Shown piece by piece: positions 8,467 to 16,499 of a stretch of 56,192 bases of DNA. The position numbers and the translations under genes are program-made. The DNA is from an uncultured Porphyromonas sp. Lineage in GTDB: Bacteria; Bacteroidota; Bacteroidia; Bacteroidales; Porphyromonadaceae. Within the stretch, counting starts at the first letter, position 1. Every line of letters begins with the position of its first letter. The notes beneath the pieces are model-generated. The model saw only the letters and a program-made list of their open reading frames with translations. It was not told the DNA's origin and made no database searches. Location: contig NZ_CAJZFJ010000005.1 of the NCBI RefSeq assembly GCF_915070105.1, positions 1-56,192 on the forward strand. The letters are read 5' to 3'.

Positions 8467-9678
8467 ATGCTTATCGATCCCACTAAGGTCTCTCCCTCCT
8501 CTCCCCACGCTCCCTGCCCTCGGCTCTGGGTCTTCAATCCCGGTCACGAGGAGGCTCTGCGTATTCCTCCACACCTGCGCTATACTCCGACGAGTGAGGT
8601 GCGTCAGATGCGCTATGACCTAGCTCCTCTGCTAAACCTGCTTGCTGAGCAGGGGGACTATATCTATCGTCCCGCCCTCACTCCCTCCGAGTCCGCTGTA
8701 CTCCTAGACCATGAGGGGCATGTGACCTCGGTAGAGCATCTGCGGGGAGAGAGCCTCGAGGTAAAGCCGTGGGGGCTAGAGCCCCATATCCTTAGGGAGC
8801 TCCAGGAGGCTCCTCTACTGCAGGGGATAGACCTTCGTCTACCTCCCATTACCCCTACTTATCTGCAGATGGCTCATCGGCATGCTGCTCATGGACTCCT
8901 ATCTAGGCTCGTGGAGCAGGGTGGATATCCTGCGGAGCTCTTACCTCGATGGGTGGAAGCTAGAGCCACCAAGGCAGAGACACAACGTGCCCTGCAGCGT
9001 GCCCTAGACGATAGAGCCCTTCGTGACTTGGGCTCACGGGAGGAGGTGCTCATCAAGCGTCCCTTCTCCTCCTCAGGGCGGGGTGTGCATCCCTTTCCTC
9101 GTCTCTATACCGAGCGACATCTAGAGGCACTCACTGGGAGCTGTCAGCGTCTCGGTATGATCAGCATCGAGCCACTCTGGCAGGTGAGGGAGGACTGGGC
9201 TCTGGAGTACGAACGTACGGCAGAGGGGAGGGTCGTCTTCGTCGCCTTCTCCCTCTTCGAGACGCAAGCTACGGGACGAGCCTATGCGGGCAATCTTCTC
9301 CTGCCTCAGATGGCTCTACGAGAGCGACTCACAGAGCACATCGGGGAGCGAGCACTAGCGGAGCTCATTCAGCTCCATAGCGAGTATCTCACCGAGGCCT
9401 TGGAGGACTCTGACTATGTGGGCTATATAGGCATAGACCTCTTCCTCTACGAGCAGGGCGGTGTCCTCAAGCTCCACCCCTGTGTAGAGATCAACCTACG
9501 TACGACGATGGGTGTACTGGCACACCTAGCCTATGAGCGTTACTTAGCTCCTCGGGCTAGCGGTCGCTTCCTCATCGAGTACGTGCCCCGCACCTCAGTT
9601 CCCGTGACGGAGGGCGATCTGCTCCTCACACCTTGGGACGAGGATGCGCTCTTCCGTGCCGTCCTAAGACCTTCCTAG
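8467..9678 (+). CDS. ATP-grasp-like protein, function unknown
   Basis: 403 aa from ATG 8467; a GTG two codons earlier is also possible. No signal peptide, so cytoplasmic. The N-terminal FNPGHEEALR is a conserved-looking block. The middle has an ATP-grasp-like Lys plus flexible loop (EVLIKRPFSSSGRGVHPF, near residue 200) and, near the C-terminus, the acidic/Asn metal site expected of the fold (LHPCVEINLRTTMG). ATP-grasp enzymes join a carboxylate to an amine or thiol through an acyl phosphate; the substrate here cannot be read from the sequence. It follows the haem genes, but the intervening dyad argues against co-transcription. Fold: moderately sure. Role: unknown. Confidence 0.75.
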   Translation: MLIDPTKVSPSSPHAPCPRLWVFNPGHEEALRIPPHLRYTPTSEVRQMRYDLAPLLNLLAEQGDYIYRPALTPSESAVLLDHEGHVTSVEHLRGESLEVKPWGLEPHILRELQEAPLLQGIDLRLPPITPTYLQMAHRHAAHGLLSRLVEQGGYPAELLPRWVEARATKAETQRALQRALDDRALRDLGSREEVLIKRPFSSSGRGVHPFPRLYTERHLEALTGSCQRLGMISIEPLWQVREDWALEYERTAEGRVVFVAFSLFETQATGRAYAGNLLLPQMALRERLTEHIGERALAELIQLHSEYLTEALEDSDYVGYIGIDLFLYEQGGVLKLHPCVEINLRTTMGVLAHLAYERYLAPRASGRFLIEYVPRTSVPVTEGDLLLTPWDEDALFRAVLRPS

Positions 9679-9740
9679 TACCCACTCACATATCACACCT
9701 TTACTCTTCTAAGTCGAGGTGGAGGTTTGGTCGAAATTTC

Positions 9741-10013
9741 CCTGCTCTAACTTGCTCTGTATCTGATGTTACGAGAGGGGGTAAAACGCTCTCGGTAAGA
9801 GCGTCCTTGCGTTCTCGATAAGAGCGTCCATGTGCTCTTGGTAAGAGCGTTCATGCGCTCTCGGTAAGAGCGTTTTTGTGCTCTCGGTAAGAGCGTTCAT
9901 GCGCTCTCGGTAAGAGCGTTTATGCGCTCTCGGTAAGAGCGTTTATGCGCTCTCGGTAAGAGTATTCTCGTTGCCTATCTAAGATGATGGTTATGAGCAT
10001 GCTGAGTCCTCTA
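9741..10013 (+). mobile_element. Family 2 element with 23-bp minisatellite body (BrickBuilt-like)
   Basis: Three parts are visible. Leader 9741-9786 starts CCTGCTCTAAC and contains CTCTGTATC and CGAGAG, as in the copies at 21118 and 56075. The body holds eight 23-bp tandem units starting at 9787, 9810, 9833, 9856, 9879, 9902, 9925 and 9948. The tail reaches about 10013 and ends with CTGAGTCCTCT, as in the copies at 21240 and 34410. In size and plan this matches the BrickBuilt MITE of P. gingivalis (23-nt repeats with leader and tail); I cannot check sequence identity. No coding capacity. Confidence 0.75.
9787..9970. repeat. 8 x 23-bp tandem hairpin repeats
   Basis: Consensus unit CGCTCTCGGTAAGAGCGT plus a 5-nt joiner (mostly TTATG or TCATG). 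Each unit folds on itself (CGCTCT / AGAGCG, loop CGGTA), so the array is eight hairpins in a row. Variation sits mainly in the joiner and the first units; the last unit is degenerate (AGAGTATTCTCG). Confidence 0.95.
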
Positions 10014-10231
10014 TAGAGGGGCATCTCATGTCTGGTAGGAGGGCTGTCAGGATGTGTGATACGCTGGTCGTGCATTCGGGGTAGGAGGAGATAGCTGTGA
10101 GGTATGGGTGGGACGGCAAGGAGGGAATAGTCGCTAATTTGTTGTACATTTACCCTAAATATAATATGGAGTGCCCTATCAGCCCCCGTGGGGGAGGGTG
10201 GGGAACACAACTAACTAAACAATACTTCAGT

Positions 10232-11596
10232 ATGAGCCAGATAAAAGAATTCATCAAGCAGAACGAAGGACGTTTCCTAGAGGATCTATTTGCCCTCATC
10301 CGTATCCCATCCGTGAGTGCCCAGAGTGAGCACAAGCCCGACATGCAGCGCTGTGCAGAGCACTGGCGTGAGCATCTGCTGAGCCTAGGGGTACAGACCG
10401 TCGAGATCTATCAGACGGCGGGTAACCCCATCGTCTTCGGGCACTACGAGAAGGATCCTTCCCTGCCCACCATCCTCGTCTATGCCCACTACGATGTGAT
10501 GCCTCCCGAGCCACTAGAGCTGTGGAAGAGCGAACCCTTCGAGCCCGAGGTGCGTGATGGCCATATCTGGGCACGTGGCGCCGATGACGACAAGGGACAG
10601 TCCATGATCCAGGTCAAGGGCTTCGAGACGGCGATGGCACTAGGGCTGGTACACTGCAACGTGAAGTTCCTCTTCGAGGGTGAGGAGGAGATCGGTTCAA
10701 CACATCTGGAGCAGTTCTGCCGTGAGCACCTAGAGATGCTACGTGCAGACAATATCATCGTCTCTGACACGAGCATGGTCAGCGCCGAGACCCCTTCGCT
10801 CACGACGGGTCTACGTGGCTTGGCCTACTGGGAGATCGAGGTCACGGGTGCCAACCATGACCTACACTCTGGCCACTTCGGTGGTGCGGTGGCGAACCCC
10901 ATCAACGAGCTCTGTAAGCTCATCGCACAGATACAGGACAAGGACGGGCGCATCACCATCCCACACTTCTACGACGACGTCGTACCCCTCTCGGATGAAG
11001 AGCGTGCGATGATCGCCAAGATCCCATTCAGCGAAGAGGAGTACAAGAAGTTCCTCGACGTAGATGACCTCTTCGGCGAAGTGGGCTACCACACCCTCGA
11101 GCGTAATAGCTGCCGTCCTAGCTTCGATGTCTGCGGGATCTGGGGTGGTTACCAAGGCGAGGGAGCAAAGACCGTCCTACCCTCCAAGGCCTACGCTAAG
11201 GTCTCCTGCCGTCTTGTCGCCAATCAAGACCACCACACCGTCAGCGAAGCCTTCGTCAAGTATATCAAGCAGATCGCACCCAAGTACGTGCGTGTGAAGG
11301 TCACCCCCATGCACGGAGGTGAGGCCTACCTCTGCCCCATCGATCTACCTGCCTACCAAGCCGCCGAGGAGGCTATCGGCGTAGCCTTCGGCAAGCGTCC
11401 TCTAGCGGTACGCCGTGGGGGGAGTATTCCCATCATCGCAGCCTTCGAGCGGGTGTTTGGCATCAAGACGATCCTCATGGGCTTCGGTCTGGAGAGCAAC
11501 GCTATCCATTCGCCCAATGAGAATATGCCCCTAGATATCTTCTACAAGGGCATCGAGTCCGTCGCCGAGTTCTACAAGATCTACCCCAAGAGATAA
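10232..11596 (+). CDS. M20 family metallopeptidase (dipeptidase)
   Basis: 454 aa from ATG 10232, chosen because MSQIKEFIKQNEGRFLEDL is the normal family N-terminus; the 45 extra upstream codons run through non-coding DNA. Cytoplasmic two-metal hydrolase of short peptides (ArgE/DapE/CPG2/carnosinase group). Visible: H86 and D88 (YAHYDVMP), the RGADDDKG metal/loop block (~115-122), the catalytic Glu in FEGEEEIGS (~151), the lid domain (TGANHDLHSGHFGG) and the final metal His in ESNAIHSPNE. Porphyromonas lives on peptides, which suits such an enzyme. The deaminase gene follows 10 nt later, so the two are probably one operon. Confidence 0.92.
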   Translation: MSQIKEFIKQNEGRFLEDLFALIRIPSVSAQSEHKPDMQRCAEHWREHLLSLGVQTVEIYQTAGNPIVFGHYEKDPSLPTILVYAHYDVMPPEPLELWKSEPFEPEVRDGHIWARGADDDKGQSMIQVKGFETAMALGLVHCNVKFLFEGEEEIGSTHLEQFCREHLEMLRADNIIVSDTSMVSAETPSLTTGLRGLAYWEIEVTGANHDLHSGHFGGAVANPINELCKLIAQIQDKDGRITIPHFYDDVVPLSDEERAMIAKIPFSEEEYKKFLDVDDLFGEVGYHTLERNSCRPSFDVCGIWGGYQGEGAKTVLPSKAYAKVSCRLVANQDHHTVSEAFVKYIKQIAPKYVRVKVTPMHGGEAYLCPIDLPAYQAAEEAIGVAFGKRPLAVRRGGSIPIIAAFERVFGIKTILMGFGLESNAIHSPNENMPLDIFYKGIESVAEFYKIYPKR

Positions 11597-11606
11597 ATCC
11601 TCCTGC

Positions 11607-12872
11607 ATGTCCATACTGATCAAGAATGTCCTCCACGAGGACACCATCACTGACGTCCTCATCGAGGGCAACCGCATAGCTCGCATTGCCCCTAACCTCC
11701 CCACCCCAGAGGGTGCGGAGGTGATCGATGGGACGGACAAGGCTGTCATCCCAGGCTTCATCAACACCCATACGCATGCAGCGATGACCCTCTTCAGGGG
11801 CTACGGCGATGACCTACCCCTGATGGAGTGGCTCGAGGACTATATCTGGCCCGTGGAGGCCAAGATGACTGCCCACGATGTCTACGTGGGGGCTCGGCTG
11901 GCTTGTCTGGAGATGCTACGCTCGGGGACTACATGCTTCCTCGATATGTACATGCATCCACTGGAGACGGCTCGGGCTGTGGAGGAGCTGGGGCTACGTG
12001 CCCACCTCTCCTATACGCTCTTCGACCAAGGAGGGGCAGAGCGTGCAGCCCTTGATCGTAAGCGTAGCTACGAGTACTACGAGGCCTTCAAGGCCTTTAG
12101 TGACCGCATCACCTTCACCCTCGGGCCTCACGCTATCTATACGGTCAGTGGGGAGCAACTGCAGTTCTGCCACAAGTTCGCCGTAGAGCATAATGTCAAG
12201 ATCAACCTCCATCTAGCAGAGACCAAGGGCGAGGTGGACGAGTGTGTCCGCCAGCATGGCTTGACGCCCGTGCGCTACCTCGAGAAGCTCGGCATCCTGA
12301 GCGAGCACCTGATCGTCGCCCATGTCGTGTGGGTGGATGATGAGGAGATGGACCTCCTAGCGAAGCATCGAGTGAGTGTCGTGCATAACCCAGCCTCGAA
12401 TATGAAGCTGTGCAGTGGCTATACCTTCAAGTACGAGGAGATGAAGAAGCGGGGCATACGACTCGGCATCGGCACGGATGGTTGCTCTTCGTCGAACAAC
12501 CTCGATATGGTCATAGCGATGAAGCTCGCTTCGCTCCTGGGTAAGGCTTGGCGGTTTAGCCCCACAGCGACCAAGGCTGCGGACATCTATCACTCCGCCA
12601 CCATCGGCGGGGCAGAGATCCTAGAGATCCCTGCAGGACGTATCGCCGAGGGTATGCTCGCAGACCTCTCCCTCGTGGACCTCAACGTGCCCGAGCTGGT
12701 GCCTCTGAATAGTCTGACCTCCAACCTCGTCTACGCCACCTCCGGCAGTAGCTGTATCGACACTGTCATCATCGACGGCGTCATACGTATGCGAGACCGC
12801 TATGTCCCCGGCCAGGAAGAGATCATCGCCGAGGCAAGAGAAGTCGCCCGACGGCTATTCTCCCGCGGATAG
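11607..12872 (+). CDS. mtaD: Amidohydrolase, MTA/SAH deaminase type
   Basis: 421 aa. Cytoplasmic metal-dependent aminohydrolase of the chlorohydrolase/SsnA/MtaD group; the best guess is deamination of 5'-methylthioadenosine or S-adenosylhomocysteine. The metal motif HTHAAM (H55, H57) comes after a beta-sandwich N-terminus, followed by LFRGYGDDLPLMEWL, typical of MtaD/TrzN-like enzymes, a His in NLHLAETKGE, VVHNPASNMKLCSG and the Asp of GTDGCSSSNNLDM. The last ~60 residues rebuild the sandwich domain. Exact substrate is not readable from sequence, so the symbol is tentative. Starts 10 nt after the M20 peptidase; ended by a hairpin. Confidence 0.85.
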   Translation: MSILIKNVLHEDTITDVLIEGNRIARIAPNLPTPEGAEVIDGTDKAVIPGFINTHTHAAMTLFRGYGDDLPLMEWLEDYIWPVEAKMTAHDVYVGARLACLEMLRSGTTCFLDMYMHPLETARAVEELGLRAHLSYTLFDQGGAERAALDRKRSYEYYEAFKAFSDRITFTLGPHAIYTVSGEQLQFCHKFAVEHNVKINLHLAETKGEVDECVRQHGLTPVRYLEKLGILSEHLIVAHVVWVDDEEMDLLAKHRVSVVHNPASNMKLCSGYTFKYEEMKKRGIRLGIGTDGCSSSNNLDMVIAMKLASLLGKAWRFSPTATKAADIYHSATIGGAEILEIPAGRIAEGMLADLSLVDLNVPELVPLNSLTSNLVYATSGSSCIDTVIIDGVIRMRDRYVPGQEEIIAEAREVARRLFSRG

Positions 12873-12903
12873 ATATACGCTATCTGAACCCTCTTATAGA
12901 CCA

Positions 12904-12945
12904 GCCCATATAGCTTCTAGGCTATATGGGCTAGTTTGTATCCTT
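12904..12945 (+). terminator. Terminator after mtaD
   Basis: AGCCCATATAGC / GCTATATGGGCT stem with a short loop, followed by AGTTTGTATCC and further T-rich sequence. Confidence 0.75.
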
Positions 12946-13028
12946 GCTTTTGCTATTCGTCTCTCCATAGACTGATTTCCATTTCATTGGCCATCGTATA
13001 GCCCCGTCTAACCAACTAATAGATTCGC

Positions 13029-13036
13029 TATATTTG
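13029..13036 (+). promoter_or_regulatory. -7 box (TATATTTG) of the AAA_13 ATPase gene
   Basis: Exact TAnnTTTG match 70 nt before the ATG at 13106. No clear -33. Confidence 0.5.
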
Positions 13037-13105
13037 TGATGAATTAATCATCATGTAGTAGCATCGCAGGTACAGAGTATAAGACACGACAAGTAAAGAC
13101 TAGCT

Positions 13106-15094
13106 ATGATCAAGAAAATAGATATTCCATCTTTTGGGCAATTTAAGGACTATAAGTGGGATCAAAAAGGACTGAAGGGGGTAGACTTCAAGCAACTGAA
13201 TATCATTTATGGGAAAAACTACTCAGGTAAGACTACCCTATCAAGGATATTTGCAAGTATTGAGCAGGGATATATTACAGAGAAATATATCGAGGGAGCT
13301 TCCTTTAAACTAACAACAGAGGAGGGTGAGCTATCGGAGTCTACTTTATCCAACTCTTCACCCTATCAGTTCAGAGTCTATAACTCAGACTTTGTCAAGC
13401 GTAACCTAGCCTTCTTCTATGATGAGACGAAGTCCATTGAGTCTTTCGCTGTGATTGGCTCTACGAATAATGAGATTCAAGTATTGATTGACGCAATAAA
13501 TGGAGAGCTAGAAGGTAAGGAGCAGGGTGAAGGAAAGCGTGCTATACTCCGTAGATATGCGATCAAGCTCCAGGAACTTGAGGAGAAGCAGAGGAGTGAG
13601 GTTGAGCATTGGGAGAAGCAGCGGAAAGATGAGGCTAAGCAGATAAAGCTGGATCCTCTGCTCTGGATGAGCAGGACTAAAACGTATAATGTCACTACGA
13701 TAAATAAAGAAATAGAGGAGATACTTAGTGCAAGAGTAGAGGCGATTAGGCTGGATGCAGATATGATTTCGATGTATCAGAAGACAATCATGGAAGAGGT
13801 GAAACCAGAGATGAAGTGCCTACCAGATGAGATGCCACAGCTACAACAATTTATAGAGCGAGCTAGAGGCCTTGTAACAAAGGAGATCAATCTATCTAAG
13901 GTCATAGAGGCCCTAAGGGAAGAAGCTCGTCTAAATGAGTGGGTCGAGGCTGGATGCCACTTACATGAAGATGGGCATCAAGTCTGCAAGTTTTGTGGTA
14001 ACCCTATCTCTGAAGCTCGCTGGCAGGGACTAAAAGAGCATTTCAGTAAGGATGCCTCTGAGCTTAGATCAGCGATCGATGCCTTACTCAATAAGCTGAG
14101 AGGAGCAAAGGAGGCTCTAGCAATATTTATTCAGGAGCGTGGTATCTCCTCTTCATCATTCTATTTCTCATTGGGTCATGATTATGCCACTTGGGAAGAT
14201 GGATGGAATTGTATCAAGAGTGAGTATGGTCGGAGTATTGATGCATTGATACGACAACTTGAAGCTAGAAGGCAAGACCTATTCATGCCTCAAAAGTGGC
14301 ATGAAGTCGCCGATCCATCAAGTAAGATACTTGACGGCATAAGGTCTCTTAATGAGCTGATATCAAAGAATAATATTTGGACTGAAAACCTTAATAACAA
14401 GAAGGAAGAGGCCAGTAAGCGTCTACGATACAACAGGATCCTCGATTTCCTAGAGAGGAGTGATGATAGTAAGAACAAGGAGATAAGGGATCGAGAGGTA
14501 AGGATTAAGGATCTCAAAAAAGTATATAGCGAGCTACATAAAGAGGTTGAGGATTTAGAGTGTGAGAAGCAGAGACTTAAAAGGAAATTGCAGGATGAAG
14601 GGAAGGCTGTAGAGGCTATCAATGCATACTTGTCGGAGTTCTTTCATTTAGATCACCTACACCTAGAGGCTCAGATCCCCATATCGGGTCGAGATGATGC
14701 TCATAGGGGTAAATTTGTTATCAAGCGGGGTGAAAAGATTGCACAGCAACTGAGTGATGGGGAAAGAAGCCTTATCGCTTTTTGCTACTTCATAGCCAAG
14801 ATACAAGATGACCTTAATTCTGATGTTGCTGATAAGCTGATTATCTTCATGGATGATCCCATGTCAAGCCTCGATAGTACCCATATATCGGATATGTTTG
14901 ACTTAATTGATACGATAATCTGTCATCCTCAGAAGTATCATCAGCTCTTCATTTCAACTCATAATCTTGAGTTCTTCAAGCGCATACAAGGACTTACCGC
15001 CAGGGTCGGCTCTCGCTGTAGTCTTAATGTGTATAGAGTGGAGCATCCTGCAATAGGTTCATGCAGTATGATCCAGGAAATGCCAGAGCTGTGA
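13106..15094 (+). CDS. AAA_13 / SMC-like ABC ATPase with zinc-hook CxxC; possible defence protein
   Basis: 662 aa. An ABC-type ATPase head split by a coiled coil. Walker A is G36KNYSGKTTL. The N-terminal lobe is followed by charged coiled coil (~125-230), a hook with C294-KF-C297-GNP at its tip, returning coil (~395-500), the LSDGERS signature (~549), Walker B/D-loop FMDDPMSSLDS (D583, D584) and the switch His H619 (STHNLEFF). This is the head plan of PrrC/RloC relatives (AAA_13). The ATPase lobe runs to the last residues, so there is no room for the C-terminal anticodon nuclease domain of PrrC or RloC. The gene is visibly AT-richer than its neighbours and has no partner gene, which suggests transfer. 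Action on DNA or RNA in phage defence is an inference. Confidence 0.85.
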   Translation: MIKKIDIPSFGQFKDYKWDQKGLKGVDFKQLNIIYGKNYSGKTTLSRIFASIEQGYITEKYIEGASFKLTTEEGELSESTLSNSSPYQFRVYNSDFVKRNLAFFYDETKSIESFAVIGSTNNEIQVLIDAINGELEGKEQGEGKRAILRRYAIKLQELEEKQRSEVEHWEKQRKDEAKQIKLDPLLWMSRTKTYNVTTINKEIEEILSARVEAIRLDADMISMYQKTIMEEVKPEMKCLPDEMPQLQQFIERARGLVTKEINLSKVIEALREEARLNEWVEAGCHLHEDGHQVCKFCGNPISEARWQGLKEHFSKDASELRSAIDALLNKLRGAKEALAIFIQERGISSSSFYFSLGHDYATWEDGWNCIKSEYGRSIDALIRQLEARRQDLFMPQKWHEVADPSSKILDGIRSLNELISKNNIWTENLNNKKEEASKRLRYNRILDFLERSDDSKNKEIRDREVRIKDLKKVYSELHKEVEDLECEKQRLKRKLQDEGKAVEAINAYLSEFFHLDHLHLEAQIPISGRDDAHRGKFVIKRGEKIAQQLSDGERSLIAFCYFIAKIQDDLNSDVADKLIIFMDDPMSSLDSTHISDMFDLIDTIICHPQKYHQLFISTHNLEFFKRIQGLTARVGSRCSLNVYRVEHPAIGSCSMIQEMPEL

Positions 15095-15439
15095 ATGTAT
15101 CCTAGGGTAGTACACTCGGAGGATTATGCCGATGTGTACACCTAGTCGGACTCTCGAATGTGGGCCTATAAAGAGAGGACAAGGAAATAGGTAATCTCGT
15201 TCTTAGAGGCCAAGTAATTGGATCACACATAAGGAATTCATCGTATTTCTGGTTAGCGGTAGGAAGTCTTATCTCAGGCTAAGTTCAACAGAAAGTCAAA
15301 TCAACAAGTCTTAAAGTCACGAAGAAGGATACCCTGATTATCTCGACTCTCGTTTTGGTGCTACCATGATTAGGAGTCCAGGAAACGATAATTGGGGAGT
15401 AGCAGTCCTCTCTATATGGCAAATGAACTCGGGATTTGT
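15095..15439. other. AT-rich non-coding stretch after the ATPase gene
   Basis: About 345 nt with no ORF of note, no hairpin terminator and no family 1 or 2 repeat. Its base composition resembles the ATPase gene rather than the surrounding chromosome, so it may be the other half of the acquired segment or the remains of a decayed partner gene. Confidence 0.4.
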
Positions 15440-15447
15440 TATATTTG
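15440..15447 (+). promoter_or_regulatory. -7 box (TATATTTG) of the purine nucleoside phosphorylase gene
   Basis: Exact TAnnTTTG match 52 nt before the start codon at 15499. Confidence 0.6.
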
Positions 15448-15498
15448 CTATGCTCTTCAGGCAATAGACATTAGCAACTATCAGTAAGATTACTCAGT

Positions 15499-16314
15499 AT
15501 GCTCGAACAACATTATCACGAGGCGGCTAACTACCTTGCCTCACGCCTTCCTAAGGATATTCGTACCGCTATCATCCTCGGTAGTGGTCTCGGTAAGCTC
15601 GGGGATATGCTCCAGAACCCTACCATCATCCCCTACACCCAGATCCCACACTTCCCACACTCCACTGCTATCGGTCATAAGGGGAACCTTATCGCAGGTA
15701 CGCTCTCCGGGGTGCCCGTGCTCTGTATGCAGGGACGCTTCCACTACTACGAAGGCTATCCTATGGAGCAGGTGACCTTCCCCGTGCGGGTGATGAAGCT
15801 ACTTGGGATCGAGAACCTCCTAGTGTCCAATGCCGCTGGAGGGATCAACCAAACCTTCCGAGTCGGGGATCTGATGATCATCCGTGACCATATCAACAAC
15901 CTCCCCAACCCGCTCATCGGGCCTAATATGGAGATGTTCGGTCCTCGCTTCCCCGATATGACCCGTCCCTACGATAGGGAGTTTATCACGAAGGCTAAGG
16001 CTATCGCTCAGGAGCTAGGTATCCACGTACATGAGGGTGTGTATGTCGGCCTAACGGGTCCTTCGTACGAGACTCCAGCAGAGTACAACTACTGGGCACG
16101 CTCTGGCGGTGACGCCATCGGTATGAGCACCGTACCCGAGGTGATCGTAGCTCGTCACGCTGGTATCCGTGTCTTCGGTATGTCGGTAATCACGAACGAA
16201 GGGTGGCACTTCGATGACGACTTCGTGAATGACGGCGACGATGTGATCCGTGCTGCCAATGCTGCCTCCGATCGTATGGGGCGCATCTTCAGCGAGCTTC
16301 TGCGCCAGATCTAG
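15499..16314 (+). CDS. punA: Purine nucleoside phosphorylase I (inosine/guanosine type)
   Basis: 271 aa. Trimeric-type PNP that splits inosine and guanosine with phosphate into base plus ribose-1-phosphate, for purine salvage in the cytoplasm. Motifs in order: phosphate loop ILGSGLGKLG (~26-35), IGHKGNL, MQGRFHYYEGYP (~79-90), VSNAAGGIN (~112-120), TGPSYETPAEYNYW (substrate Glu, ~190-203), GMSTVPEVIVARH (~211-223) and VITNEGW where the base-recognising Asn sits. Length is normal. Monocistronic, with its own -7 box and a strong terminator. Confidence 0.95.
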   Translation: MLEQHYHEAANYLASRLPKDIRTAIILGSGLGKLGDMLQNPTIIPYTQIPHFPHSTAIGHKGNLIAGTLSGVPVLCMQGRFHYYEGYPMEQVTFPVRVMKLLGIENLLVSNAAGGINQTFRVGDLMIIRDHINNLPNPLIGPNMEMFGPRFPDMTRPYDREFITKAKAIAQELGIHVHEGVYVGLTGPSYETPAEYNYWARSGGDAIGMSTVPEVIVARHAGIRVFGMSVITNEGWHFDDDFVNDGDDVIRAANAASDRMGRIFSELLRQI

Positions 16315-16366
16315 GATGCCCTAGGAGAGCTCTTGCCTCGAGGGGGTAGAGTGCTATCCATAGAGG

Positions 16367-16434
16367 AGCGAGGCAGACATGCTAGCCTTCCCCCTTTCCG
16401 TAGGGGTGGGGCTAGTATGTCTGCCTCGCTTTGT
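16367..16434 (+). terminator. Terminator after punA
   Basis: Long arms AGCGAGGCAGACATGCTAGCC at 16367-16387 and their near-perfect complement ending at 16431, with one mismatch, followed by TTTG. The loop holds a second small CCCCTTTCCGTAGGGG hairpin. Confidence 0.75.
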
Positions 16435-16472
16435 GGTATCTGAGCCCTTTCGGTGGTCTTGGCTATATTACG

Positions 16473-16480
16473 TATCTTTG
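16473..16480 (+). promoter_or_regulatory. -7 box (TATCTTTG) of the rsmH-ftsL-ftsI operon
   Basis: Exact TAnnTTTG match 20 nt before the rsmH ATG. This places the operon promoter directly at rsmH; no mraZ gene lies in front of it. Confidence 0.6.
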
Positions 16481-16499
16481 CTAGGATAATAGATTTTAG

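Noticed and set aside
9787..9970. CRISPR array
   Set aside because: The 23-bp units abut without unique spacers, each unit is a hairpin, and no cas genes are present. It is a minisatellite.
13106..15094. Calling the AAA_13 ATPase an RloC or PrrC anticodon nuclease
   Set aside because: The ATPase lobe occupies the C-terminus to the last ~40 residues, so the nuclease domain with its Arg/Glu/His site is absent.
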